Shown here: positions 27,594 to 36,075 of the stretch, one piece after another
Layout of the letters: every line of letters starts with the position of its first letter
Numbering within the stretch: position 1 is the stretch's first letter
From: an uncultured Prevotellaceae bacterium
Lineage (GTDB): Bacteria; Bacteroidota; Bacteroidia; Bacteroidales; Bacteroidaceae
Direction of reading: 5' to 3'
NCBI GenBank assembly: GCA_902785695.1
Contig: CACZZQ010000016.1
Coordinates: 1 to 57,701, forward strand
Length of the DNA: 57,701 nt
Notes under the pieces: generated by a model
Seen by the model: only the letters and a program-made list of their open reading frames with translations
Databases searched by the model: none
What the model was told of the DNA's origin: nothing
Program-made: the position numbers and the translations under genes

Positions 27594-30107
27594 CTACTTC
27601 ACTATAACCTTTCTTGTATCACCATTCTGATAGCGAACGATGTTCAGTCCTTTCCGCATCTGCTGCAACTGTCGGCCGTCAGTATTGTAAATACCCTTCA
27701 TTTCTTGATTCATGGTATCATTATGACGGTTGACATCTTGAATACTGGTGGCTATCAGCGCATTTTTAAATGCCTCTAACTCATCTTCGCTGATAATAAT
27801 CCATTGCTGAGCGGTAGCCGTGTTTTTGAAACTAAAGGCCGCAACCGAAGCCTGTCCATAGCCAAAGATGCTGGTGAAAGCAGAAGCCGACATAGCCTTG
27901 TTCTCGCCGTCGTTCCATGTAAACCAGTATCCATGAGTGGTGATGCTATTCTCTTCAGACCCAATAGTGACGTCCACTCTGTCGGGCATCAGCTGGAATC
28001 GCTCACTGGAAGAAATGGAAGAAGTGACCTTCTTGGTTTTCATGTAATTGCCCGATCGTGTCAGATATTGTCCTGTAGCAGCATTCTTGAACATATAACG
28101 ACAGTTTTTGGCATCATATTCCATGTACCATGCTGCCGAGTCGTTGACAGTCTCTTCTTCAAGGATGTGTCTCCATACCGCATATCCTTTGGTACTCTGG
28201 AACAGCAATCCTGTTCCCAATCCACGATCAGTATGCTTATTCATCAGATAGTATTTCTTGGCGTCATCGAAATTATAGGTATAGCCGGAAATACCGTTGG
28301 GATCACTACTTGTGGGACAAAGTCCGTCGATAAACAATCCGTAGAGGATACACATACCGCCGATGTACTGTTCTTCCTTATGCTTGTCCTTATCGGAACC
28401 ATTCACCAGCCAGTCGAAAGTGATTGAGGCATTGGGTGCCGTAGCAGTGACTCTGTTATCAATCGTTCCCCATCCATGAACGCCATCACCAGTGAAAGCC
28501 ACCTTTTTGCTGTCACAGTTTTCCAGGAAGCGGAGCACCGTGTTAGCCTCGCGTCCCAGCCAAAGGCCGTGAGTGGTGTTCTCACGCGTATCTGCACAGT
28601 CAGACCAACGCCAGTGCGTACCTACGCCCACACCGTGACCCGTTTCGTGAAGCACGGTACCAATAGCCTGGTTGCCAGCGTTGGGCCCGATGCGCATCCA
28701 GCCGCCATACGAGCAGTCGGCCGTGGGAGTCTGAGCCCCATAATGACCTGACAGCGTAAAGCCTTTGATTCCCGTCCACTCATTGAAATAGTTGATAGTC
28801 TGCTGGATGGCATTGCGGCATCGGGCATTGGCAGCCTCGTCGGGTGCACCCTCGTCCCACGTTCCGCGACATGTTCCCTGTGGATGTGTGACGATTTTCA
28901 CTTCATCGCCATAAGCCACAGTATAGGTCTTGTTCATCACGTATGGGCGCAGATAGTAAACGGTAGAGGGAGTCAGTCCTTTGATATGAAACAGATAGCC
29001 TTTCAGGTCGAAATACTTTGTCGACTTGTTGTCCAACACCGTAGGATTATGCTCTGTGCTCCAGCAAACACCACGCTCCAAGATATTTGAGCCCACCATC
29101 GTAGCTCGCATCAGTGCCTGGGTGGCACCTGTTGCCACATAGTGATGGGTGACGGTCACTTTGGGGGCAGTGCCAGTACCTGGTGTAGCATTAGCCAGAC
29201 AGAATGCCAGCCGTGCTCTGTCAAGATCAGCGATCTGCTGTGCCAGTTCTTCAGAAGTGGCATCTGCGTTGGCTGCCAGTGCTTTGGCTTTGTCGAGCTC
29301 TGCCTTGAAATCGGTAGCTCCCTGCTTCGACTCGTCGTAGCTTTTTTCTGTCTCTGTGATTTTGTCTGTCAATGCCTTGTATTCTGCAATCGAAACACTC
29401 GCATTGTCAATAGCCGTCAGCAATGCCTTTCCTGCTGTCTGTATGTCTGCCTCGGAAGAGCTCATGGTAATGGCTTTTGCTTCAGTGATAGCCTGCTGAA
29501 GTGCTGATGCTGTAGCAGCCGACATCATATTGTTTTTCACACTATCGGCAATGGCAATGATACGATTCAGTTCTGCAACGACTTCCTCAGCAGTAATCTC
29601 GCCAATCTGATACAGACGGAAGTTATCTACTGCCAGCCAGTTGCCGGTAGCGTTTTGAGCCACGAATCCGATTTCCACCTCACCTATGATATTGGTGAAT
29701 ATCACAGAATAGTCGGCAGGGGTATAAACCGGTTCCTTCTGATCGCCCGCATAGATATAGGCACCTGTGTTTTTTCTCGTCGTATTCGCCTGCGACAGGT
29801 TCTGCGCAGCAACGGTCATTTTGTACTTTCCTATAGGCACATTCTTCAGCGTCTGTTTCACCATCGCATCGCCCACTGTGTTTCCCTGGCTCGTCCATTT
29901 CTCAATATAATAGCTACCAGATTTCTTCGTAAACGAACTATTACTTTGAGAACCCAAGTTCTCGCAAGTCCATCCGTTGGTACTATTCTCGAAACTGGGG
30001 TTTGTGATGAGGGATGTCTTGTCGACGGGATTCTCTTCACTCACGCCTTGAGCAAATCCGGCAATAGCCAATAGCATAAAAATACTGAAGGATAATAGTC
30101 TTTTCAT
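27594..30107 (-). CDS. Secreted zinc metalloprotease with type IX secretion tail
   Basis: About 837 residues from ATG at 30107 (MKRLLSFSIFMLLAIAGFAQ, signal peptide). Order: a carbohydrate-binding-like N-terminal domain (NPSFENSTNGWTCEN); helical Ala/Glu-rich repeats at about 180-310 resembling FIVAR; an Ig/FN3-like domain; then the zinc site HETGHGVGVGTH near residue 486, an H-E-x-x-H-x5-H pattern of metzincin-like enzymes. The last 35 residues (GIYNTDGRQLQQMRKGLNIV, then KVIVK) match a type A Por secretion tail. I chose the start because a TATCTTTG box lies between it and an earlier ATG. Substrate unknown, perhaps mucin or plant-wall protein. Confidence 0.82.
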   Translation of the reverse strand: MKRLLSFSIFMLLAIAGFAQGVSEENPVDKTSLITNPSFENSTNGWTCENLGSQSNSSFTKKSGSYYIEKWTSQGNTVGDAMVKQTLKNVPIGKYKMTVAAQNLSQANTTRKNTGAYIYAGDQKEPVYTPADYSVIFTNIIGEVEIGFVAQNATGNWLAVDNFRLYQIGEITAEEVVAELNRIIAIADSVKNNMMSAATASALQQAITEAKAITMSSSEADIQTAGKALLTAIDNASVSIAEYKALTDKITETEKSYDESKQGATDFKAELDKAKALAANADATSEELAQQIADLDRARLAFCLANATPGTGTAPKVTVTHHYVATGATQALMRATMVGSNILERGVCWSTEHNPTVLDNKSTKYFDLKGYLFHIKGLTPSTVYYLRPYVMNKTYTVAYGDEVKIVTHPQGTCRGTWDEGAPDEAANARCRNAIQQTINYFNEWTGIKGFTLSGHYGAQTPTADCSYGGWMRIGPNAGNQAIGTVLHETGHGVGVGTHWRWSDCADTRENTTHGLWLGREANTVLRFLENCDSKKVAFTGDGVHGWGTIDNRVTATAPNASITFDWLVNGSDKDKHKEEQYIGGMCILYGLFIDGLCPTSSDPNGISGYTYNFDDAKKYYLMNKHTDRGLGTGLLFQSTKGYAVWRHILEEETVNDSAAWYMEYDAKNCRYMFKNAATGQYLTRSGNYMKTKKVTSSISSSERFQLMPDRVDVTIGSEENSITTHGYWFTWNDGENKAMSASAFTSIFGYGQASVAAFSFKNTATAQQWIIISEDELEAFKNALIATSIQDVNRHNDTMNQEMKGIYNTDGRQLQQMRKGLNIVRYQNGDTRKVIVK

Positions 30108-30130
30108 AATTATAGTATTAAGTTTGACTG

Positions 30131-30209
30131 CAAAGATACTAAAGATTCCTATAATAACAAAACTTTTTTCCACAAAAGAGTACAATTACCAAAAAACTTT
30201 GTACCTTTG
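30131..30209. promoter_or_regulatory. Divergent promoters of metalloprotease and GT2
   Basis: Minus-strand TATCTTTG (30131-30138) precedes the metalloprotease ATG at 30107. Plus-strand TACCTTTG (30202-30209) precedes the glycosyltransferase ATG at 30236. The 63 bases between are AT-rich. Confidence 0.6.
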
Positions 30210-30235
30210 CATCAAACTAATACTAACTGCGCGTT

Positions 30236-31423
30236 ATGATTTCGTTCAAGATATTATTCTGGCTCTGTCTGGCACTCGTAGTATATACTTACTTAGGCTA
30301 CGGTGCCGTGCTGTATAGCATCCTGAAAATCAAGAAGCTGTTTGTAAGAAGAGAAGCCCAGCCTATCCTCCCCCTCGACCAGGAGCTGCTGCCAGAGGTG
30401 ACACTGATGATCTGTGCCTTCAATGAGGCCGATGTCATTGAGGAGAAGATGAAAAACATCCGCGAGCTCAACTATCCTCAAGACAAGCTATGCGTGATGT
30501 GGGTGACCGACGGAAGTACTGACGACTCCAACAAGCTGTTGGCTTCCTATCCTGAGGTGAAACTGGTTTATTCGCCTGAACGCAAAGGCAAGGCAGTAGC
30601 CATGCAGCACGGTCTGCGTAAGAACAAGTCTGAATACGTCATCTTCACCGATGCCAATACGATGCTCAATGCTGATGCCATCCGTGAGATTGTGCGACAG
30701 TTTATGCGTCCAAACGTCAGTTGCGTATCTGGTGAGAAGCGCGTAAAACCACGCAAATCCGGTCAGGCGACTGCTGAAGGCGAAGGTCTCTATTGGAAGT
30801 ACGAGAGCAAACTGAAGCAATGGGACAGTGACCTCTATTCGGCAATGGGTGCTGCCGGTGAACTCTTCGCAGTCAGGATGAGCCACTACCGAGAAGCCCC
30901 CGGCAATGCACTTCTCGACGATTTCATGATGTCGATGCTCATTCTGAAAGACGGTCACCGCATTGCCTACACCAAGAATGCTTATGCCACTGAATACGGT
31001 TCTGCCAACACAGAAGAGGAGTCGAAACGCAAACGGCGCATTGCCGCAGGCGGATTGCAAAGCATCTGGTGGCTGCGCAGCCTTATGAACCCCTTCGCTT
31101 ATCCCAAAGTGGCCTTCCAGTTTATCTCACACCGCGTGCTTCGCTGGAGCGTCACTCCCCTTGCACTGTTTGCGCTCATACCGCTTAACATCCTACTGAT
31201 CCTCTTCGACGGTCATTGGACTTATTACGTCATCGGAATCATACAATTACTGTTCTATGCAGCAGCACTGACAGGCCATCTGCTCAAGAAGATAGGACAT
31301 CGCAACAAGTTGCTCTATGTGCCATGTTACTTCCTGTTCATGAACATCAATGTGTTTAAAGGAATCTCTTATCTGATGAGCCACAAGACCAGCGGCACAT
31401 GGGAAAAAACAAAGCGAGGATAA
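30236..31423 (+). CDS. Family 2 glycosyltransferase, membrane-bound
   Basis: 395 residues. One N-terminal membrane segment (ILFWLCLALVVYTYLGYG) and about three near the C-terminus (residues 300-385) enclose a cytoplasmic GT-A domain. The domain has MICAFNEADVIEEK, VTDGSTDDS, VIFTDANTML (DxD-like) and GELFAVR. Processive enzymes of this shape make beta-linked polysaccharides at the membrane; QSIWW and RKRR follow the domain. I cannot tell the sugar. It precedes a hybrid kinase gene that has its own promoter. Confidence 0.88.
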   Translation: MISFKILFWLCLALVVYTYLGYGAVLYSILKIKKLFVRREAQPILPLDQELLPEVTLMICAFNEADVIEEKMKNIRELNYPQDKLCVMWVTDGSTDDSNKLLASYPEVKLVYSPERKGKAVAMQHGLRKNKSEYVIFTDANTMLNADAIREIVRQFMRPNVSCVSGEKRVKPRKSGQATAEGEGLYWKYESKLKQWDSDLYSAMGAAGELFAVRMSHYREAPGNALLDDFMMSMLILKDGHRIAYTKNAYATEYGSANTEEESKRKRRIAAGGLQSIWWLRSLMNPFAYPKVAFQFISHRVLRWSVTPLALFALIPLNILLILFDGHWTYYVIGIIQLLFYAAALTGHLLKKIGHRNKLLYVPCYFLFMNINVFKGISYLMSHKTSGTWEKTKRG

Positions 31424-31474
31424 TAATTAATCCTTTTTTCTGTAAAAAAATTGGCTGTTTAGAAAAATAATTAT

Positions 31475-31482
31475 TAACTTTG
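31475..31482 (+). promoter_or_regulatory. Promoter -7 box TAACTTTG for hybrid kinase
   Basis: TAACTTTG then GCAC, 27 bases before ATG 31510. It overlaps an alternative TTG start at 31480, which is therefore unlikely. Confidence 0.6.
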
Positions 31483-31509
31483 CACTCAAAATTGCAATAT
31501 CTCTCGAAC

Positions 31510-32757
31510 ATGGGTTTAGAAGAAACTGAATTACTTCGGCAAAAATATTCCGAAATATGCCAAAAGCTTGAAACTACCAGCAAACAGTTGGAAGAGGCTA
31601 ACAGCAAATTGAAGGAATATGAAGAGAAAGCAGCAAAGGCAGAGAAAGCCAGCAAAATGAAATCTCTGTTCCTTGCCAACATGTCGCATGAGATACGCAC
31701 TCCCCTTAATGCTATCGAGGGTTTCTCAAGAGTGATGGTAGAGACGGACTCTCAGGAAGACCGTATGAACTATATGGAAATCATTGAGAGCAACAACAAC
31801 CGCCTCTTAAGTCTGGTCAACGAGATTCTCGACCTTTCACGCGTGGAATCGGGTGAAATCATTGTCAAGAACGTACCCACCGACCTCAACTACATGATGA
31901 ACAGCATCAAGCAGCTGTTCAAGTTCCGCTGTCCAGAAACCGTGAATCTCGTATTCAAGAAGCCATCGTCGCCTGTCACCATGAATACCGACGAGAACCG
32001 CCTCACCCAGGTATTCTCCAATCTGATATCCAATGCCCTGAAGCACACTTCAAAAGGCGAAATCACATACGGATATCAGCTGATCAGCGAAACAGACGAA
32101 ATCCAGTTCTTCGTAAAAGACACAGGTACAGGTATTGACCCGCAATTCATAGACCATATCTTCGACACCTATGCCTCCAAGGATGCAGAACAGCAGCGCG
32201 GCTTCGGCTTGGGACTTGCCCTCTGTCGTATCATCGTTGAGAAGATGGGTGGCACCATTCAGGTGGAGTCGACGCTGGGCCAAGGCTCCCTGTTCACCTT
32301 CACCCTGCCCTTCAGCGGTTCCGTCAGCGGTATGGCCGTTACCAGCCGCTCCACCAATATGCGCACACTCCGTGTCAGCAGTCCTGTGGACCAGACAGCC
32401 CTCAAGACTGTTCTCGTGGTAGAAGACGAAGAGAGCAACTATGAATTAGTACGCATCGTGCTGCAAAAGCGTTACAACCTGTTGCGTGCACACAATGGCA
32501 TAGAGGCTGTGATGATGAATGAGGAGGAGCATCCCGACCTGATCCTCATGGACGTCAGAATGCCCGAGATGGACGGCCTTGATGCCACCCGCATTATCAA
32601 AGAAGTCAACAGCAAGGTTCCCATCATCATACTTAGCGCATTTGCTTTCCCTGAAAACATTCGCAAAGCAAAAGCTGCAGGATGCGACGAGTTCATGGCC
32701 AAGCCCTTCAATGTAGAAGACCTTATTGAGAAGATAGAGCACTTTATAGGCATTTAA
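31510..32757 (+). CDS. Cytoplasmic hybrid histidine kinase-response regulator
   Basis: 415 residues. Residues 1-48 are a coiled coil; there is no sensor domain or membrane segment. The HisKA domain has its phospho-accepting histidine in FLANMSHEIRTPLNAIEG (H60). The ATPase domain has the N box (LTQVFSNLISNALKHT) and DTGTGID, then GFGLGLAL. A receiver domain from about residue 300 carries VEDEE, LMDVRMPEMDG (acceptor aspartate near 348) and the conserved Lys in MAKPF. With no input domain it must sense through the coiled coil or a partner. The EEP-family gene follows 12 bases later. Confidence 0.9.
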   Translation: MGLEETELLRQKYSEICQKLETTSKQLEEANSKLKEYEEKAAKAEKASKMKSLFLANMSHEIRTPLNAIEGFSRVMVETDSQEDRMNYMEIIESNNNRLLSLVNEILDLSRVESGEIIVKNVPTDLNYMMNSIKQLFKFRCPETVNLVFKKPSSPVTMNTDENRLTQVFSNLISNALKHTSKGEITYGYQLISETDEIQFFVKDTGTGIDPQFIDHIFDTYASKDAEQQRGFGLGLALCRIIVEKMGGTIQVESTLGQGSLFTFTLPFSGSVSGMAVTSRSTNMRTLRVSSPVDQTALKTVLVVEDEESNYELVRIVLQKRYNLLRAHNGIEAVMMNEEEHPDLILMDVRMPEMDGLDATRIIKEVNSKVPIIILSAFAFPENIRKAKAAGCDEFMAKPFNVEDLIEKIEHFIGI

Positions 32758-32769
32758 CATCTGACAGGA

Positions 32770-33825
32770 ATGGGGAAGCTGGCAGTTTACAAATACATCT
32801 CTTTGATGTTGCTCGTCATTACTACAATGACGGCAACATTTACGCTTTTCGGACTTTTCGGCGGCACCGTAGACCCTGCTACCGGCACAGCTATGGCTAT
32901 GTTGGTCTACATCCTTCCGTTCCTTCTCGGACTCAACATCATATTGCTTTTCTACTGGGCCATACGCCGCAAATGGCACTGGATGGCCATACCTGCCGTC
33001 ACCCTGCTTTGCAGCATCCATTACATCGGTTCTGTCTATCAGCCATCTTTCTTCCATCATGGCGAGACAAACCGTTCTGGCATCAAGGTCTCTACCTACA
33101 ATGTGGCAAAGTTCAGCCGCGAGACATCTGGTTTCAAGTCGCAGGATATCCTTTCCGAAATGAAGAGACAGAACGTAGACATCCTCTGCATTCAGGAATA
33201 TGAGGACATACGCGGCGACAAGCTGAATTCCACCAGCTACAAGACCTATTTCCCACACATGGCAACGGGCCGCAACGATATGGTCATCTATAGCCGCTAC
33301 CCTATTGAACGCCACGACATCATCGACTTCGGCAAGACCAACAACAGTGCCATGTGGGCCGACATCAACGTCAACAGCCGTATTGTCAGGGTGTTCAACT
33401 GCCATCTGGAGACCACCGGCTTCAACCGTGTTCTCCACCAACTGGGCAAGGAACAGGCCTTAGGTCGCTCTATTGAAGACAATGCCCTGATCCGCACCTT
33501 CTACGGCAACTACACTCGCGGCATGGCCATCAGAGCCCGTCAGGCCGACATGGTGGCCGAACTGATCAAGGGCTCGCAATATCCCGTCATTGTCTGCGGC
33601 GACTTCAACGACGTACCCTATTCCTATGTCTACAAGACCATGTTGGGCAACCTCGTAGACGGTTTCCGCGAGGGCGGCGAAGGGATTATGTACACCTATT
33701 CAGGCAAGAAGCGGGTTCGCATTGACTACATCTTCCATGACGAGCAGTTCCAGAGTGAGTCCTATTATATCAAGGAGCTAACCTACTCTGACCACTATCC
33801 CGTATTCTCGAAGATAGCTTTCTAA
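32770..33825 (+). CDS. Membrane-anchored endonuclease/exonuclease/phosphatase-family protein
   Basis: 351 residues. Two hydrophobic segments at residues 5-65 anchor it. The remainder is an EEP domain: VSTYNVAKFS, ILCIQEYED (metal-binding Glu), CHLETTGFN, VIVCGDFNDVPYSY and YSDHYPVFS with the catalytic His. EEP enzymes cut DNA, phospholipid headgroups or inositol phosphates; the location and anchor favour an envelope or extracellular target. It shares a transcript with the kinase upstream and converges with the AlaX-like gene, with only two bases between the stops. Confidence 0.85.
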   Translation: MGKLAVYKYISLMLLVITTMTATFTLFGLFGGTVDPATGTAMAMLVYILPFLLGLNIILLFYWAIRRKWHWMAIPAVTLLCSIHYIGSVYQPSFFHHGETNRSGIKVSTYNVAKFSRETSGFKSQDILSEMKRQNVDILCIQEYEDIRGDKLNSTSYKTYFPHMATGRNDMVIYSRYPIERHDIIDFGKTNNSAMWADINVNSRIVRVFNCHLETTGFNRVLHQLGKEQALGRSIEDNALIRTFYGNYTRGMAIRARQADMVAELIKGSQYPVIVCGDFNDVPYSYVYKTMLGNLVDGFREGGEGIMYTYSGKKRVRIDYIFHDEQFQSESYYIKELTYSDHYPVFSKIAF

Positions 33826-33827
33826 TC

Positions 33828-34292
33828 TCATACTATCTTGAACCTCACCCTGAAGGAATGTTCCTTCTCATCCCAGTTAGTACCTAACATTTCGAAGCGT
33901 CCTATCTGACTGGTTGACCTCACATGCTTTCCAATACACGGACACACATCATAGTCACCTATTCTTACCAACCGTATTGTTTCGCTGGCATCGTCGGGCA
34001 AACGGTCCAAAGTCACCCCCTCTGGCAGGTTGTCGCGTGTAACGAACTCAAACCTTACGGGCAAGTCCTCCGCTATCAGCTCGTTCATCCTCCGCTCTAT
34101 CTCCTTCTCCTCCTGTCTCGACGGCTTATGCTCCAAGTGGAAGCTCATCTTGCTCTTTTTCCTTTCCACGTGAGCATTGTAGCTGCGGCCACAGCCAAAC
34201 AGCCTTATCATCGTCTGGTTCAGCAGATGTTCTGCCGTATGCGCAGGCGGGAACTCCTCCTTGTTGTGATCATTCAGTACGAAATCCTCCAT
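33828..34292 (-). CDS. AlaX-like tRNA-editing domain protein
   Basis: 154 residues from ATG 34292. The editing-site motifs of the alanyl/threonyl-tRNA synthetase second additional domain are present: HTAEHLL (H18, H22) and C-x3-H in CPCIGKH. Such free-standing proteins hydrolyse mischarged Ser- or Gly-tRNA-Ala. The start at 34292 (MEDFVLND) leaves 13 bases to the upstream gene; an earlier in-frame start would lie inside that gene and adds unlike sequence. Confidence 0.8.
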   Translation of the reverse strand: MEDFVLNDHNKEEFPPAHTAEHLLNQTMIRLFGCGRSYNAHVERKKSKMSFHLEHKPSRQEEKEIERRMNELIAEDLPVRFEFVTRDNLPEGVTLDRLPDDASETIRLVRIGDYDVCPCIGKHVRSTSQIGRFEMLGTNWDEKEHSFRVRFKIV

Positions 34293-34305
34293 CGTATCTA
34301 TCGTG

Positions 34306-35139
34306 TTATTGTACCTCACCAATGACATCCAACAGGTCTTGCTGTACGATGCCATTCGTTGCCACCACACTGTTGCCCTGCGTGAAATCATCCGAGCCCT
34401 GATAATCAGTCACCTTGCCGCCAGCCTCTTCCACCATCAGCGCACCTGCCATAAAGTCCCACTGGCCTATGTACTTCTCCACATAGCCGTCCAATCTTCC
34501 AGCAGCCACGTAGCAAAGCGCCATAGCAGCCGACCCGCACATTCTGATACTGCCCACGTTGCCATAGAGCCGGTCAATCAGATGCTTCACCACGGGCTTG
34601 TAAGCCTCACTGTTATAGGGCAGCTGCACGCAGAGCAGCGCATCGTCAATCCTGTTAGCAGTCACCTGCAACTTCACATTGACCCTTTCTCCCTTATCAT
34701 TTCCCCTTTCCACAAAGGCACCCCCATCCTTCCAGGCATAGAAGCACTCATCCTGACAAATCTCATAGACCACGCCCAACAGGATTTCTTTCCCCCTCAG
34801 CAACGCAATACTCACTGCGTAGGGTGCATACTGATGGATGAAGTTCGTGGTGCCGTCGAGCGGGTCAACCACCCAAACGAGGTTTGAGGCTGGAGTTTTG
34901 AGGTTGGAGCTTTCATCCGTCTTTGTCGTACCCTCTTCGGTGATGAATCCCGCCTCTGGCAGTAGTTTTCTCAGAGCACACACTATCCGTTTCTCAGAAC
35001 CCTTATCTACATACGACACATAGTCGTGAGTATGTTTGCGCTCCACACTCGCTAAGGAGAATTTCCTTCGTTCCTCCCTGATATACGTCCCCGCTTCTTT
35101 GGCTATCTCGCAGACAGCCCTTGTCATTTTCTCTAACAT
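34306..35139 (-). CDS. Inositol monophosphatase family protein
   Basis: 277 residues. It has the metal motifs ITEEGT (E in a G-E-E-like context), WVVDPLDGTTNFIHQ and the C-terminal GQWDFMAGALMVEEAGG. SuhB/CysQ-like enzymes release phosphate from inositol phosphate, PAP or related compounds; which one is not clear. A TACTTTTG box ends five bases before ATG 35139, so translation may start there without a leader or at the next ATG (35127). A short repeat encodes an in-frame insertion TDESSNLKTPASNL (34881-34915), next to the catalytic WVVDPLDG. Confidence 0.88.
   Translation of the reverse strand: MLEKMTRAVCEIAKEAGTYIREERRKFSLASVERKHTHDYVSYVDKGSEKRIVCALRKLLPEAGFITEEGTTKTDESSNLKTPASNLVWVVDPLDGTTNFIHQYAPYAVSIALLRGKEILLGVVYEICQDECFYAWKDGGAFVERGNDKGERVNVKLQVTANRIDDALLCVQLPYNSEAYKPVVKHLIDRLYGNVGSIRMCGSAAMALCYVAAGRLDGYVEKYIGQWDFMAGALMVEEAGGKVTDYQGSDDFTQGNSVVATNGIVQQDLLDVIGEVQ
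34881..34915. repeat. Short GGTTTGAGGCTGGAG-type repeat in IMPase gene
   Basis: Two related units, TTTGAGGCTGGAG and TTTTGAGGTTGGAG, sit in tandem in frame and encode SSNLKTPASNL just before the conserved active-site motif. The pattern resembles short repeats inserted in other Bacteroidales genes. Confidence 0.6.
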
Positions 35140-35143
35140 GTTG

Positions 35144-35151
35144 CAAAAGTA
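35144..35151 (-). promoter_or_regulatory. Promoter -7 box TACTTTTG
   Basis: Minus-strand TACTTTTG ending five bases before the inositol monophosphatase-family ATG. Confidence 0.5.
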
Positions 35152-35218
35152 CGAAAAAAAACCGACATTATAATAATTTCTGTCTGTTCATTTTGTTCGG
35201 ATACTAAAAGAAACACTC

Positions 35219-35253
35219 AAAACATCGTTTTCTTGGGCAGAAAACGATGTTTT
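35219..35253. repeat. 14-bp perfect inverted repeat
   Basis: AAAACATCGTTTTC (35219-35232) pairs with GAAAACGATGTTTT (35240-35253) around TTGGGCA; a partial third arm GGAAAACATTATTTTC follows. The stretch 35152-35411 is otherwise gene-free. It also contains GCGAGAAGTAAGCGAGAAGT direct repeats (about 35337-35358), another short Bacteroidales repeat type. Confidence 0.75.
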
Positions 35254-35411
35254 CTATGCTGGAAAACATTATTTTCTAACGCAAAAAACGGAGTATCCCC
35301 AAAAGGCGATTGTGGAAAAAGTGGATGATGGCGAGGAGCGAGAAGTAAGCGAGAAGTGACGAGGGCAAGCAAATTTTTCCCATTTTTTTTTGTTACTATA
35401 GAAATTCTTCG

Positions 35412-35419
35412 TATCTTTG
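35412..35419 (+). promoter_or_regulatory. Promoter -7 box TATCTTTG for tubulin-like operon
   Basis: TATCTTTG then GCAC, 76 bases before the ATG of the first operon gene at 35496. The leader can form two small hairpins: AGACC/GGTCT and GCGAA/TTCGC. Confidence 0.65.
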
Positions 35420-35495
35420 CACAGAGACCTGAAAACGGTCTGAGATAAAGAAGTGCGAATGCCATGTTCGCCAAACCTAAAACCAAGAATTAGCT

Positions 35496-36056
35496 ATGTT
35501 CATCATTGGGAACATTATCGGAAGTATCTTTTGGGGAGGTTTGATTGCCCTCCTCCTTACTGCAGCTGTATGGCTGCTATGCCAAGTCCTGGATCGTGCC
35601 AGATCCGTATGGACATACGCCGTGCTGCTCGTTTTTTTCCTCTTGGCAGGTGCACAATGTACCATGATGGTGGGTACGATGTATGCGAAGGGTTATCTCA
35701 CCGATATTGGCGAGTATGCCAATATGCTTGTTTCCACTGGCGAGGATATGGCTGGCTCGGTAAGTGGCAATATCGACGACATCAGCAACATCTTGGACCA
35801 GATATCAGAGGAATATCCGATAGTTACACCTATTATTAATAAGATAGACATCAGCGATGCCCAGGAGTATATGGCCAAAGGGCATACGCTGGTGGATTTT
35901 ATAACCGACGATATCCATGACGCCCTGAACTACTATATCCTTAGGCGCGTATTATGGACGTTAGGGTTTATGATAGTGGCAGCCATTGCGATTATCTGGC
36001 TCAACAAGCCTACTGACTACACATACGACATCAATAACTTAGATGAAATATATTAA
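35496..36056 (+). CDS. Three-pass membrane protein, first gene of tubulin-like operon
   Basis: 186 residues, not recognised. Two membrane segments near the N-terminus (IIGSIFWGGLIALLLTAAVW and YAVLLVFFLLAGAQ) and one near the C-terminus (VLWTLGFMIVAAIAIIW) flank a roughly 90-residue acidic loop, which by charge probably faces the periplasm. The tubulin-like gene starts 19 bases after its stop. It may be a membrane anchor for the filament-forming protein, an inference from position. Confidence 0.65.
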   Translation: MFIIGNIIGSIFWGGLIALLLTAAVWLLCQVLDRARSVWTYAVLLVFFLLAGAQCTMMVGTMYAKGYLTDIGEYANMLVSTGEDMAGSVSGNIDDISNILDQISEEYPIVTPIINKIDISDAQEYMAKGHTLVDFITDDIHDALNYYILRRVLWTLGFMIVAAIAIIWLNKPTDYTYDINNLDEIY

Positions 36057-36075
36057 ACATTAAATATTTTTTATT

